Origin: Fennellomyces sp. T-0311 | Lineage: Eukaryota; Mucoromycota; Mucoromycetes; Mucorales; Lichtheimiaceae | DNA: 64,000 bases | Direction of reading: 5' to 3' | Assembly (NCBI GenBank): GCA_025266875.1 | Contig: JALLLT010000013.1 | Span: 806,001 to 870,000, forward strand | Shown here: positions 62,418 to 64,000 of the stretch, piece after piece | How positions within the stretch are numbered: the first letter of the stretch is position 1 | Layout: every line of letters starts with the position of its first letter | Notes under the pieces: generated by a model | Seen by the model: only the letters and a program-made list of their open reading frames with translations | What the model was told of the DNA's origin: nothing | Databases searched by the model: none | Program-made: the position numbers and the translations under genes

Positions 62418-64000
62418 ATGCCACACGAATCAACTGCGATAGCCAGCACAATGCCAATATCGACCGAGTTTTACCTTTCGGAAACACCGAGCGAACGTGA
62501 CGAACGTATACGGGATCTATTTGATACACTTGATCGCAAGAAAACTGGACATCTCGATGGCGAAGCTATCCGAAAAGGTCTTACTCAAATGACGCACTTA
62601 CCGGCACGTAATAAGTATGTGAATGAGTTACTGGATCGGTGTGATACGAGTAACGATGGTGTGGTGGACTACGACGAGTTCAAGACATACGTGGACGACA
62701 AGGAGAAAGAGCTCTGGTTGCTTTTTCAAAAGATTGATCGCAGTGGTGATGGCCGTTTGTTGCCTAGCGACCTTGAAAATGCATTGAGAAATGCAGGAAT
62801 CGAGATTTCCCAGGAAGAATTTATGGATTTTATGCAGCTGATGGATTTGGGTATGAGGGAAAGAGAAAAGGAGGACTGCCAAAGTAAATGCTGACTCTCT
62901 TTTATCCTGCTAGATGGGAATGGCGTGATTGATTTCAATGAATTCAAGAACTTTTTACTGGTACTTTGTGATAACGAGATGGCGTGCACAGACAATTGAT
63001 GTTTCGTTCGAATAGTTGTTGCCACAAACAAATATGAGCGAGGTGTATCGTTACTATCAATCCTCGGTTGGCTTAACACCAGATGCAGAAGTGACAATAC
63101 CACCTACAGATGAAACGTCCAGTCATGCCATGCGTTACCTGGCTGCCGGCGGAATGGCCGGAGCTTGTTCCCGAACATGCACCGCACCTTTTGACCGTCT
63201 TAAAGTGTATCTTATTACCCATCAAGAAAAATCAATCACATTAAGGCAGGCTGTTCAAGCCATTTACAAGCAGGGAGGATGGCGATGCTTTTTCGTAGGC
63301 AACGGGTTGAACGTTATGAAGATCGTCCCCGAGTCGGCAATCAAGTTTTACTCGTACGAAACTTGCAAACGATTGATCGCCACCGCATTGGATTGCGAAG
63401 ACAAGGATTCCATCCCAACAAGCGCCCGCTTTTTAGCTGGTGGTGTTGCGGGCATGTGTGCCCAACTATCGATCTATCCCGTGGAAACGCTCAAGACACG
63501 TGTCATGTCACTCCAAAGGGAGGGTAAAGTGAGTCGTACGGGCCAAAGGTCGTTGATTTTGGATACGGTCAAAAATATGTACGCGCGCGCTGGTTTTCGT
63601 GCCTTTTGGCCGGGTCTGGTGAGTCTATTCTTGTTTGTCCATGGTTTCTTTTTTTACTAAGTAGCTCTCAGACGCTGGGTTTGATTGGTGTATTTCCATA
63701 CCAAGCATTGGATCTGGGTATGAAGGAGGTATATAGGGCTGTGGGAAAATTCTAACTCGATTCCTTTAGGTGTCTATGAGACGCTAAAATTAACGTACCT
63801 GGACTACATGGAGGAACAAGGTGCAGGTGTAGCACAGCCAAGCGTATTTGTGCTATGGGCATGCGGCATGATTAGCGGGTCCGTCGGTGCAACCAGTGTT
63901 TATCCTTTAAATGTTAAGCTTCAAACAATTTTGGCTCGGTAGACAGAAATAGCTTATCTTTCTTTCCGGTAGGTCATACGAACTAGGTTACAAGCACAAG
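62418..64000 (+). CDS. SAL1: Ca2+-regulated mitochondrial carrier (SCaMC/Sal1), 3'-truncated by window
   Basis: This is an inner-membrane carrier of the ATP-Mg/phosphate type that is switched on by cytosolic calcium. The N-terminal part has EF-hand-like loops: FDTLDRKKTGHLDGEA, DRCDTSNDGVVDYDEF and QKIDRSGDGRLLPSD. A further loop is split by an intron, giving DGNGVIDFNEF. The carrier part begins AMRYLAAGGMAGACSRTCTA. It carries the six-helix repeat signatures PFDRLKVYL, PVETLKTRV and PLNVVRTRL, one per repeat. Exons 2-6 are joined by short introns (for example 62851-62912). The last exon runs past base 64000, so the C-terminal end is not seen. The start is the first ATG of the EF-hand frame. 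Confidence 0.93.

Overview
The window looks like nuclear DNA of a filamentous fungus, most likely a mucoralean (Mucoromycota). Genes are split by many short GT-AG introns (about 40-75 bases). Spacers are AT-rich with poly-T and poly-A runs. The gene content (expanded P450s, lineage-specific Zn2Cys6 regulators, an Sre1/SREBP, a CigA/POFUT-like fucosyltransferase, a Met8-SUMT fusion) fits this group. The species cannot be fixed from sequence alone. I joined exons by hand; where exon lengths are given, they sum to an open frame. I recognised no tRNA, rRNA, CRISPR array or intact transposon.

Layout. 0.1-6.8 kb: an amino-acid/GABA-type permease and a TBC-domain protein, both on the minus strand. 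9.8-12 kb: a first microsomal cytochrome P450. 13-17.4 kb: a TPR-MYND protein convergent with a Tah18/NDOR1 diflavin reductase. 17.6-18.8 kb: a broken helical-protein gene. 19.8-26.3 kb: two closely related Zn2Cys6 transcription factors flanking a 77-residue small protein. 27-29.4 kb: a SAM methyltransferase and a cyclin-D1-binding-protein-1 homologue. 30.1-34.7 kb: a diverged Ssd1/Dis3L2-like protein, a divergently transcribed flavodoxin-like small protein, and an Ino4-like bHLH with two E-boxes in its promoter. 35.4-43.9 kb: an O-fucosyltransferase, a CREB-type bZIP, a PPxY membrane protein, and Sre1/SREBP. 44.1-50 kb: a third Zn2Cys6 paralogue, a Ulp1-type SUMO protease and an aldehyde dehydrogenase. 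52-55.8 kb: an Old Yellow Enzyme and a second P450. 58.3-60 kb: a bifunctional siroheme synthase. 62.4 kb to the end: a Ca2+-regulated mitochondrial carrier that runs off the window.

How genes may work together. This is mostly ordinary chromosome, not a single operon-like system. Two themes stand out. First, a lineage-specific family of about 637-residue Zn2Cys6 regulators occurs three times with the same exon plan. Second, several regulators linked to membrane lipids or stress (Ino4-like bHLH, bZIP, Sre1) sit within 10 kb. Redox genes (two P450s, Tah18, OYE, flavodoxin-like protein, ALDH) are scattered through the window. Spacers at about 3, 9, 18, 50 and 60-61.6 kb contain coding-like but interrupted reading frames, which I read as decayed genes.
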